Source: Glutamicibacter nicotianae (GTDB taxonomy: Bacteria; Actinomycetota; Actinomycetes; Actinomycetales; Micrococcaceae). Taken from it: a DNA stretch of 53,079 nt. The position numbers and the translations under genes were made by a program. Of the stretch, positions 8,590-16,121 are shown one piece after another. The notes under the pieces are model-generated. The model did no database searches, had not been told where the DNA came from, and worked only from the letters and a program-made list of their open reading frames with translations. The stretch lies in assembly GCF_006539525.1 (NCBI RefSeq), contig NZ_BJNE01000017.1, forward strand, positions 1 to 53,079. Direction: 5' to 3'. The first letter of the stretch is position 1, and each line of letters starts with the position of its first letter.

Positions 8590-9111
8590 ATGCCAAGTGA
8601 GTGGTTCGATAAGCCTGGTGGGGAACCGGTGGAACTCTATGAATCTGATCCGCTGTGGCCATTGATAGCGGCTGAATGGACCAACCGAATCCAAAGCAAC
8701 ATTCTTCCTACGCTTGCGCGAGTAGAACATGTAGGGTCAACATCGATCCCCGGCCTGATCGCCAAGCCCGTACTTGACTTGCAAATAGCTGTGCCAGATT
8801 TAAACGATGAAGCGGCCTACCGTACTGGTCTTGAATCCTTAGGCCTCGTGCTTCGGCAACGCGAACCTGACCACCGGTTCTTTCGGCCACCAGCCGGTGA
8901 ACCTCGCCTCGTGCACGTACACGTCTGCGAACAATGATCGGTTTGGGAACACGGCGTACTGCGTTTCCGGGACAGGCTCCGAGTCGATCCGAAGCTTGCC
9001 GCCGAATATGCCACGCTTAAGCTCGGACTCGCTGACCGTTTCGGCACTCACCGGCTTAACTACAACAACGGAAAAGCTCAATTTATCTCGCGCGTCATGG
9101 CTGGCGAGTAG
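8590..9111 (+). pseudogene. GrpB/UPF0157-family gene interrupted by an in-frame stop
   Basis: The first 115 codons encode a clear GrpB-family (nucleotidyltransferase-fold, UPF0157) protein, with VEHVGSTSIPGL, KPVLDLQI and RLVHVHVCE. At 8935-8937 there is a TGA, yet the same frame continues without interruption to TAG at 9109-9111, and its translation (SVWEHGVLRFRDRLRVDP..., AAEYATLK) is the family's normal C-terminal part. Without the TGA the protein would be 173 aa, the usual size. The ATG at 8590 has a GGTGAGA ribosome site. Base composition is visibly less GC-rich than its neighbours, suggesting separate acquisition. Either a nonsense mutation or a sequencing error; a functional truncated protein is unlikely. 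Confidence 0.8.
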
Positions 9112-9673
9112 TTGCTGCGAAGATGTTGACTCTGGAGGCGTTTCCCTGCCGGTCATCCAAGATGTACGTTATATTCGTCTGTAATTTGGTCGTTCACCGG
9201 GACATCCGCCCTAATGACTTGGCTAGCAAGCCATTTCCATATTCATAAGCAAGAGAGGCATCCCGTATACCCGCCCGCAAAGCTGGCCGGTGAACGTGCC
9301 GTATGCGGACGCGAAAAACGACCGTTACATAACAATGGGTGTCAATCAGAGGTTGGCATACGTGGCTTCGCTTGCAGGCCAATAAGAAATTGCCTCGTGC
9401 TCCGATTCGTGCCACTCATTGCAAACACGGATCTCCGGCTCTCCGTCGTTTTTTTCAGGGGCGCGCTCCGGGTGTATTCTCACGACGTGCATTCCGGGCA
9501 CCATACAACCCTGAGATCCATCGCACGCGTGCCATATTCTTCCATTTTCTCCACTTTCTAGCGCTCCATCACCAATATTTTCAGCTTCTCCCGATAAAGC
9601 CGTTCGGATACGTTCCAGGATGCGACCTGCTACGCCAAAGGGAGTAACCCCAGCGCAAAGCGGAAGAGTCAGT
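9112..9673. other. Non-coding, AT-richer stretch
   Basis: About 560 bases between the GrpB pseudogene and the terminator of the MFS gene hold no gene I can support. Composition is less GC-rich than the rest of the window. On the minus strand a short open frame (about 9346-9500, containing EIRVCNEWHESEHEA) is unusual in composition but has no recognisable family, ribosome site or clear start. The whole stretch looks like remnant DNA. Confidence 0.5.
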
Positions 9674-9723
9674 GCACAAAAACACCACTGGCGCACTACC
9701 CGACAAGGGTGGAGCGCCAGTGG
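9674..9723 (-). terminator. Rho-independent terminator of the island MFS gene
   Basis: Read on the minus strand, a perfect 10-bp stem (CCACTGGCGC at 9685-9694 with GCGCCAGTGG at 9714-9723) is followed by TGTTTTTGTGC. Lies 33 bases after the MFS stop. Confidence 0.85.
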
Positions 9724-9755
9724 CATCATTGTGCGGCGCGAAGCCGGAGTGCAGC

Positions 9756-11114
9756 TTAGAGCTGCAGCCCCAATTTCTTGCGGTCGCGCTGCTGGTTGAT
9801 GCCGAAACAGGCGATGATGCCGGCAATGGTGATCATGATGCCGGTAAGCCAGAAAGCCTGCTCGTATCCGATTGCCGGGGTCGCTGCGGCGCTGACCATG
9901 GCACCGACCACGGCCGGGGCGAACAGGCCGCCAGCGGTTAGGAAGGCGTTGGTAATCTGCAGCAGGGCCCCACGCTGGGCGATGTTGGTGGTTTCCGCGG
10001 CGACCAGGTAAGTAAGAGCGAACAAGGCCGGGGCGGTACCGAAACCGAAGGTGAAGAAGGTCAGCGCCGCGCCCTGCGAGTCGGCGGCGGTACCCAGCAG
10101 CACCATCACGCCGGAGAACACAGCCGACCCGCCGAGAACCAGACCACGGGAGATGCGGGTGTTCAGGCCACGGTTCCCGAGCACCTGAGTAAGCCAGGAC
10201 AGGCCCACGGTGGAGATCGCACCCCAGATGGCCGGCAAGGCGATTAGCGAGCCGCCCTGCTGGGTGCTGGTGCCCATCACAGTCTCGAAGTAGGCAGGCA
10301 GCCAGGTCATTGCGACGGTGAAGGTCCAGTAGCCCAGGAAGGAGCAGAGCACTGCCAGCAACCAGCTGGGGGTGAGGAATGACTTCAGATAAGGAACCTT
10401 GGAGTCGGCCGCCACGGCGGTGGCGCCTTCCAACGGGCTGGTGCCTTCGATTTCGTGTTCGGCTTGCACCGAGGTGTAGGGGCCTTCCTTGCCGATGAAC
10501 AGCCACAGAACGGACCAGACTACACCAACCAAGGCGACGAAGATGAAGGCTGACTTCCAGCCGAACTCGGAGGTCACCCAGGCGATGACCGGGGCGAAAG
10601 CCACCACGCCGAGGGTCACCCCGGCCGAGGCCACTGCAGCCGGGGTGGCCGAACGGCGCATCGGGAACCACTTGTAGACCGCGTGCATGGTGATCGGGGC
10701 CAGCGGGCCCTCGCCGGCGCCGAGCAGCAAGCGGCTGAACCACAGTGCGGGAAGCGACGCGAAGACGATGACCGGGACCTGCGCGATGGACCAGACGAGG
10801 CACAGCGCCAGCAGGATCCACTTGGCTTGGACGCGGTTGGCGATCGGTGCGGCCACGAACTGGGCGACACCGAAGAGGGCGAACACGGCGCTGCCAAGCA
10901 GACCGAATTGGGCCGGGGTAATGCCCAGATCCTCCATGAGCGGAACGGCCACGATACCCAAGATGGCCTTGTCGGCCCAGCTGACCATCATCAAGATGAG
11001 CAGCATGATGGTGACTGTCCAGCCGTAGGCGGTGCGTTTGCGGCTGGTCCACGTGGCGGGGTTGGAACGCTGAGACTTGCTGGGCACCGGTGGTGCCGGA
11101 GTGGTCTGTGTCAT
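9756..11114 (-). CDS. MFS transporter, anion:cation symporter (ACS)-like
   Basis: A 452-aa, 12-segment major facilitator of the ACS (phthalate/galactonate permease) type, which takes up organic anions with protons. The first membrane helix (about residues 30-55) carries the WADKAILG segment in the position of the ACS-type signature; a loop after helix 2 has ANRVQAKW, GEGPLAPIT follows in helix 4, and a long central loop precedes helix 7. It is the last gene of the minus-strand reductase-P450-MFS run, 201 bases after the P450, with a hairpin between, and has its own strong terminator. By context it should import the aromatic acid or precursor used by the P450; the substrate is inferred. Confidence 0.85.
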   Translation of the reverse strand: MTQTTPAPPVPSKSQRSNPATWTSRKRTAYGWTVTIMLLILMMVSWADKAILGIVAVPLMEDLGITPAQFGLLGSAVFALFGVAQFVAAPIANRVQAKWILLALCLVWSIAQVPVIVFASLPALWFSRLLLGAGEGPLAPITMHAVYKWFPMRRSATPAAVASAGVTLGVVAFAPVIAWVTSEFGWKSAFIFVALVGVVWSVLWLFIGKEGPYTSVQAEHEIEGTSPLEGATAVAADSKVPYLKSFLTPSWLLAVLCSFLGYWTFTVAMTWLPAYFETVMGTSTQQGGSLIALPAIWGAISTVGLSWLTQVLGNRGLNTRISRGLVLGGSAVFSGVMVLLGTAADSQGAALTFFTFGFGTAPALFALTYLVAAETTNIAQRGALLQITNAFLTAGGLFAPAVVGAMVSAAATPAIGYEQAFWLTGIMITIAGIIACFGINQQRDRKKLGLQL

Positions 11115-11212
11115 TGGTATTCCCAGGTGTTTTCGGGCGGCGTCATTGCCGGGTACGAGTGCCGAAGGTGGCGTGTGTTCACCCTAAGTAGTTGCGACAG
11201 GGTGCATTAGAT

Positions 11213-11255
11213 GGAATTCTCCGCCGGCGAGCAGGTGGTGCGGGCGGAGAATTCC
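11213..11255 (-). terminator. Hairpin between P450 and MFS genes
   Basis: A perfect 13-bp inverted repeat (GGAATTCTCCGCC at 11213-11225, complement at 11243-11255, 17-nt loop). It stands about 60 bases past the P450 stop on the minus strand. There is no T-run, so it may reduce rather than end read-through into the MFS gene. Confidence 0.5.
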
Positions 11256-11315
11256 TTGACAAGCGCGGTGTTTCGCGGGCTTCAAGGTGTCGACTCCAGG
11301 GAGCCGACGGCGGTA

Positions 11316-12515
11316 TTAGCGTGCCGGAGTAATAGTTACCGGAAGCGATTCGAAACCGCGCAACACATTGTGGATGATCGGTACGGCCGGGCCGGCAGGG
11401 GCGATGGTTTCCACCCGTTCCAGCAGTGCTTGGAGCACGATTTCCATTTCCAGGCGGGCAATGGGTTGGCCCACGCACTGGTGCAGCCCCATACCAAAGG
11501 CCACGTGGCCAGAGGAGGAGCGATCGAAACTGAACTTATCGGCGTCCGGTCCCCACTTCTGCGGGTCGCGGTTGGCTGCACCGAGGAAGACCAGCACCTT
11601 GGTACCGGCTGGCAGGTGCACCCCGCCCAGTTCGGTATCCACCGAGACGGTGCGGTGGAACTTCTGGAAGGGTGATTCCAAACGCAGGGCCTCATCGATG
11701 GCGAACTTGGCCAGGTTTGGTTGGCGGCGTAGTTCGGCCCAGGCTTCGGGTTCCTTGGCGAGTACCGAGAGGGTGTTGCCAATGCCGAAGATGGTGGTGT
11801 CCACTCCGGCCGATAGCAAGGCGCGCACCAGCAAGGTGGCTTGCTGCTCGGTGATCAGCCCGTCGGCAACGCGGTCCCAGATCTGTTTGCCAAAGCCTGT
11901 GTCGTTCAGCGATTCGCGCTCGCAGGCAGCCATGACCACCTTGGAGTGCACATCGGCTTCGGCGAAGGCCTGTTGGAAAATGTAGTTCTCCGGGCCGAAG
12001 GCGTTGAAGACCATGTTCCCATAGGGCAGCAGATGCTCGCGCCCTTCCTCTGGGATGCCTACCGCGTCGGGGAAGACCCTAATCGGATACTTTTCAGCTA
12101 GGTCGGTGACCGCGTCGAAGCCACTGCGGGTAGCCAGTTCATCGGTCAGTTCTAGAGCTGGGGGAGTGAAGGGGCCGCGCAGCGCGCGCACGGTGCCCGG
12201 GTTGATGACCCCGGTCAGCGCGCGGCGCATGAGGGTGTGGATCGGCGGGTCGGATTCCAGGATGCTTGGTGGACGCCAGGCTTCATCCTTGCGGATATCC
12301 CGGGGACCCAGGCCGCCGGCGGAGGAGTAGGTTTCGAAGTCAGTGAGGACCTCGTAGACCTGCTCGTATCCGGTGACGGCGTAGCTGCCGGTGGCTTCCA
12401 GATAGCTTACCGGGCCGGCCTCGCGTAGTCGATCAAGAAACGGGTAGGGGTCGGAGATGGCGGCAACGTCGAAGGGGTCTTCCTGGAAGACCATAGGTTG
12501 AGTGCGCAAAGACAT
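11316..12515 (-). CDS. Cytochrome P450, CYP199-like (para-substituted benzoate monooxygenase)
   Basis: A 399-aa soluble bacterial P450. Heme ligand C347 in FGMGLHQCVG, I-helix acid/alcohol pair in AGVDTT (236-241), ExxR as E275-ALR. The chain resembles CYP199A enzymes (recalled sequence) over its full length: AWRPPSILESDPP, VFNAFGPEN, LLVRALLSAGVDTT, LRGFESLP. CYP199A members O-demethylate or hydroxylate 4-methoxy-, 4-alkyl- and related benzoates. The ATG at 12515 has an AAGGA site and lies 11 bases after the reductase stop; an upstream ATG at 12554 lies inside the reductase gene. Operon with the reductase upstream implies that this is its electron donor. Substrate is inferred from family and neighbours. 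Confidence 0.9.
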   Translation of the reverse strand: MSLRTQPMVFQEDPFDVAAISDPYPFLDRLREAGPVSYLEATGSYAVTGYEQVYEVLTDFETYSSAGGLGPRDIRKDEAWRPPSILESDPPIHTLMRRALTGVINPGTVRALRGPFTPPALELTDELATRSGFDAVTDLAEKYPIRVFPDAVGIPEEGREHLLPYGNMVFNAFGPENYIFQQAFAEADVHSKVVMAACERESLNDTGFGKQIWDRVADGLITEQQATLLVRALLSAGVDTTIFGIGNTLSVLAKEPEAWAELRRQPNLAKFAIDEALRLESPFQKFHRTVSVDTELGGVHLPAGTKVLVFLGAANRDPQKWGPDADKFSFDRSSSGHVAFGMGLHQCVGQPIARLEMEIVLQALLERVETIAPAGPAVPIIHNVLRGFESLPVTITPAR

Positions 12516-12526
12516 GGTGGGCTTCC

Positions 12527-13507
12527 TTAGAGTTCGAGGACGAGTTTGGAACAACCGGCAGCGGCGCGGGATACGCAGACCATCATGACCTCGTTAGCGT
12601 CCTTATCGGCCTGGGAAAGGGCGGCGTCGCGATGTTCGGGCTCGCCAGAGATGATGCGGGTTTCGCAGGTGCCGCAGAGTCCGGCCCGGCAGCTGGATAG
12701 GACTCGGGCGCCGACCTGTTCGACGGCTTCGAGGATGGTCTGGTCGGACTCCACGGTGAGCGTGGTGCCGGTGAGGGACAGTTCCACCTCGAATGGTTCG
12801 GAGCTGCCGCCCACGCCGAGGCTGTCGGCGGCGAAGCGTTCGGTGTGCAGGGCACCCGGAGGCCAGCCCATGCAGAAGTCTTCCACTGCACCGAGCATGC
12901 CGCCTGGGCCGCAGGCGTAGACCAGCATATGGGCGCGGGGCAGACCCAGGATCTGGCTCAAATCCAGACGACCCGATTCATCCTCGGCCACAATGCGAAC
13001 CTTGTTGTTGCCGAATTCGGCTTCAAGTGCTTGGGCGAACGCCATGGTGTTGCGGGATCGGCCACCGTAGTAGAGTACCCATTCGCGGCCTGCGGCCTCG
13101 GCAGCGCGCATCATCGGGATGATCGGGGTGATGCCAATGCCGCCGGCAAGAAAGAGGTACTTGCGCGAATCAATAAGCGGAAAGTTATTGCGTGGTGCGG
13201 AGATGCGCAGTTCGGAACCGGCGCTCAGGCGATCGTGCACCCAAGCGGAGCCGCCACGGGAATCCGGGGTGCGCAGTACGCCAATGCGCAGGGTGGACAG
13301 GTCCTCGGTGTCCGAGCACAGCGAATATTGCCGGGTGAGATCGTCGGTGAGGTGCACGTCGATGTGCGAGCCTGGGGCCCAGCTGGGGAAGTTCTGCCCA
13401 TCGGCGCGACGCAGCACCAAGGAGGCGACGCCGTCCGCGGGATACTCTACGGCGTCGATCACCGTATTGATGATGGCCGGTGCCTGAATGGGCGCAGTGA
13501 TAGTCAT
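12527..13507 (-). CDS. FMN/2Fe-2S reductase of the phthalate dioxygenase reductase (VanB) type, P450 partner
   Basis: A 326-aa NADH-dependent electron-transfer protein. Domains in order: flavin domain with R59-Q-Y61-S62-L63 (the FMN-binding RxYSL motif), nucleotide-binding domain with GGIGITP (122-128) and CGPGGML (199-205), and a C-terminal plant-type [2Fe-2S] domain with C273, C278, C281 and C311. This layout is that of VanB and phthalate dioxygenase reductase, which normally serve Rieske oxygenases; none is present here. The gene instead precedes a P450 by 11 bases, so it should feed the P450 directly without a separate ferredoxin. Start ATG at 13507 has AGGAGCGG. Island operator B lies 101 bases upstream. 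Confidence 0.92.
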   Translation of the reverse strand: MTITAPIQAPAIINTVIDAVEYPADGVASLVLRRADGQNFPSWAPGSHIDVHLTDDLTRQYSLCSDTEDLSTLRIGVLRTPDSRGGSAWVHDRLSAGSELRISAPRNNFPLIDSRKYLFLAGGIGITPIIPMMRAAEAAGREWVLYYGGRSRNTMAFAQALEAEFGNNKVRIVAEDESGRLDLSQILGLPRAHMLVYACGPGGMLGAVEDFCMGWPPGALHTERFAADSLGVGGSSEPFEVELSLTGTTLTVESDQTILEAVEQVGARVLSSCRAGLCGTCETRIISGEPEHRDAALSQADKDANEVMMVCVSRAAAGCSKLVLEL

Positions 13508-13607
13508 GCTCTACCGCTCCTGAATGCAGTGGTTGCGAGGTGGCCGACCCCACAGGGCCGGTGCGTGAATCCAGCGTAGGTGGAGCTGGTCACACTTAAG
13601 CGATTGT

Positions 13608-13624
13608 TTTCCATCCAATGGAAA
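13608..13624. promoter_or_regulatory. Island operator copy B (IclR-type palindrome)
   Basis: TTTCCATCCAATGGAAA, a perfect palindrome with 7-base arms around CCA, in the promoter region of the reductase-P450-MFS run. The arms match the half-sites known for IclR-family regulators (TGGAAA/TTTCCA type). Confidence 0.65.
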
Positions 13625-13652
13625 TCTCTGTGGGCTAAGGTGTGCAGTCTAC

Positions 13653-14451
13653 TTAGCTCTCGGTGGACATGCTTAGGCGGCGGGCAATACTGCGTGCCGC
13701 GATACGCAAGACGGGCACCACCGCACCCACGGAGGCCGGACGCTCCAGAGTCACAACTCCCAGTGCCGCGAGGCAGCGGCCATTGAGCGAAATCACCGGC
13801 ACTGCGACCCCATAGTTCTGTGCGCCTGCCTCTTGGCTGGTAGTGGCGTAGCCATCTTCGCGAACCTTGGCGATTTCGCGGCGCAGCTGCTGGGGGGCCG
13901 TGATGGTGTGCTCGGTCAGTTGGGTGAGGCTGGCCATGCCTGCCTCTAATACATCAGATTCGCCAAATGCCATCATGACCTTGCCCGCGGCCGAGGCGTG
14001 GAGAGGGAGGTGTTCACCGACGCGCCGGAATGGGGGCTCCCACCCGGGTGCCCGACATGCGTTCGAGAAGCAAAACCTGATCGTTGTCCAATATGAACAG
14101 GTTCACGACGTTCTGGGTCACGAATAGAACATCTTGCATATAGGGCGCGGCCAATTCGGCGAAGCCTTGGTGGGCAGGTGCCAGCAGTCCCAGTTGCCAG
14201 ATCCGGTGGCCAATGAGGTAATCCTGGCCGGAGCGCTGCAGCGCACCCCAACTGACTAATTCGCCGGTGAGACGGTGTGCAGTGGCCACCGGCAGGCCGG
14301 CCCGAGAGGCCATGTCGCTCAGGGTGAGTCGCGGGTGTTCGGAGTCAAAAGTGCCTAAGAGTGCGAGAGCGCGCGAAGTTACCGACTGTCCTGTTGGGGC
14401 GCTGGTGGTGCTGTCACGTTTGAGCCGTGGTTTCGGATTGGCGATGGGAAT
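13653..14451 (-). pseudogene. IclR-family regulator of the island, frameshifted
   Basis: Two frames together make a complete IclR protein. The N-terminal part (winged HTH with TLSDMASRAGLPVATAHRL, then the effector domain to LLERMSGTRVGAP) is open from 14478 down to 14014. The C-terminal part (from GEHLPLHASAAGK to RRLSMSTES) is in another frame down to 13653. Removing one base from the five-base C run (plus-strand G run 14032-14036) restores GTRVGAPFRRVGEHLPLHAS. No in-frame ATG, GTG or TTG precedes the HTH: the stop at 14479-14481 is followed only by an ATT at 14451 with GGAG before it. The ATG at 14313 would remove part of the HTH. Thus probably inactive, unless the run is a sequencing error and a rare start is used. 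Confidence 0.82.
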
Positions 14452-14528
14452 GCTCCATGGTTCAAGACTTCTTCGGACTCATCAGCATAGGCATTGGGCG
14501 GTCACCCTCGGCAATAGATGACCCGGTG

Positions 14529-14545
14529 TTTCCATTGGATGAAAT
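14529..14545. promoter_or_regulatory. Island operator copy C (IclR-type palindrome)
   Basis: TTTCCATTGGATGAAAT, the reverse-complement form of copies A and B with one arm mismatch, between the divergent IclR gene and the second MFS gene. Position fits autoregulation plus control of the carrier. Confidence 0.55.
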
Positions 14546-14581
14546 CCTAGGAGCAGAATCCAACGAGCTGGGAAAGCCTTG

Positions 14582-15936
14582 GTGATTAGCATTAACCCAC
14601 CTTCCGGCGTTTGGCGCCGTGCTCAGAAAGCCCTATTGCATATGTCTTGTCCTGTTCCACGTCCCACAGTCGTCGCCGGCGCGGTCGAAGCGACCGAAGC
14701 GCATGCACCGCACGCTCAGGGACGCGGTCCAGGGGTGGCGGCGGGGCGCTGGATGATCGTGGTCGGTGTGGGAGTAGTTGCAGCGATGAACATCTGGAAA
14801 CTGCCGTTGGCGCTGCAACGATTGGAAGCCGAACTGGGCTTTGGGTTGGTGTTCTCCGGACTTCTCTTGGGGGTTATCCAGGTGGCGAGCATGCTCGGTG
14901 GCTTGCTGGTTGCCTGGGGTGGGGAGCGTTTCGGCTTGCGCCGGTTGCTGATGCTCGGATTGATTTTGCTGGCGCTTGGCTCGGCTGGTGGTGCGGTGTC
15001 ACCGAACCCCGGATTATTGCTTGGCACGCGCATGGTCGAAGGCATCGGGTTTCTGCTGTGCACGGTGCTGGCCCCGGCCTTGATCCGTGTGATTTGCCGC
15101 CCGGCCGATCTTGATCGGGCCATGGGTGCTTGGGGGTCCTTCCAGGGCATCGCGATCATGCTCTCCTTCAGCGGCGGGATCTTGGCCTTGCAGGTGCTGC
15201 AGTGGCGTGCTTTGTGGCTGCTGATGGCGCTGCTGGCCGTCGGTATGCTGTGGCCATTGGCTCGGTGGGTGCCGGCCGGCCCGGTGGAGCGGGGCATTGA
15301 CGGGCGCGGTTCCTTGCGCAAAATTCTGCTGACCATCAAGGTATTGCCGCCGTGGATGGCAGGACTGGCCTTTGCCTGTTACACAGTGCAGTGGATGGCC
15401 GTGATGGGCTTTTTGCCGCGCATTTATGCCGCCATGGATTGGAAGCACTGCCGGCAGGGTTGCTCTCGGCGCTTGTGGGTGGCCTCAACATTATCGGTGC
15501 CTGGATCTCGGCGGCCTGGTTGCAGCGCGGACGCGGCGCCACCGGAATCCTGCTTTTGTGCTTTGCGGTCATGGCCGTTTCTTCGGTGGGGCTCTTCGCC
15601 GTGCCGTGGATGCAGCTGCCGCGCGGGATCGTCGGGGCGCTGGCTTGCGCCTCGGTGTTCTCGCTCATTGGCGGGATCGCACCGGCCGCACTGAGCAGGG
15701 TGGCCGTGGATCTGGCACCGCCTGGCGGGGCGGTGAGCGCAGTGATTGGGCTGATGCAGCAGCTGTTTAATGTGGGCAACTTCCTCGGCCCTTTCCTGCT
15801 GGCCTGGATTGCGGTGCAGGTCGGCGGTTGGCAGGCTTCCTGGGTGATGACCTGCGGCTTCTGTGCCCTCGGGATGAGCGCGACGCTGGCGTTACACGTG
15901 CGCACGCGATCAGTGAATCCCTCAGTGGTTCGCTAG
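14582..15936 (+). pseudogene. MFS transporter (CynX/NimT-like), frameshifted
   Basis: A second carrier of the island, split over two frames. Frame one runs from about 14582 through eight or so membrane segments to GFLPRIYAAMDW; frame two continues with EALPAGLLSALVGGLNIIGAW to 15936. Adding one G to the GG at 15441-15442 joins them as AAMDWEALPAGLL, giving about 451 aa, the normal size for a 12-segment MFS carrier. The GTG at 14582 has GGGAAAG upstream; an ATG at 14642 is an alternative start. Divergent from the IclR gene and preceded by operator C. As read it would yield a truncated, non-functional carrier; the lesion in a short homopolymer could also be a sequencing error. Confidence 0.8.
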
Positions 15937-16121
15937 CAGTAGTTGCTTGGAGCGCTGTGAACACTGGCGAATGAAGAAGGTCTTCGGCAGGAAGCGGGAT
16001 TCCAAGCTCAATATCATGCGGTTAATGGGACACGGCCGATGCAACGCCTGCTTGATCAGGCTGTTGCAACGACCGTTTGAAGCCAAGCAGTTCCCGGTGC
16101 TTTGCTCTGTACTGCAGCGGA
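15937..16121. other. Right edge of the island, no gene seen
   Basis: A 185-base spacer between the MFS pseudogene and the DoxX-like gene. It contains an imperfect hairpin (GCAACGCCTG at 16041-16050 with CAGGCTGTTGC at 16057-16067) that may end the DoxX-like transcript. No direct repeat matching the left edge, integrase or transposase was found. Confidence 0.4.

Noticed and set aside
8935-8937. TGA in the GrpB-family gene read as selenocysteine
   Set aside because: The family has no selenocysteine at this place, there is no evidence for the decoding system, and other signs of decay lie nearby.
9346-11052. Long minus-strand open frame of 568 codons overlapping the island MFS gene
   Set aside because: Its upstream two thirds are a composition-driven shadow of the MFS carrier in another frame. 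Only the tail beyond the MFS stop lacks an overlapping gene, and it shows no recognisable family or start.
16041-16067. Hairpin downstream of the DoxX-like gene as a firm terminator
   Set aside because: The stem is interrupted and no T-run follows on the minus strand, so it is only mentioned in the spacer entry.
5070-16121. Prophage or transposon as carrier of the catabolic island
   Set aside because: No integrase, transposase, phage structural gene, attachment repeat or tRNA was found at either edge.
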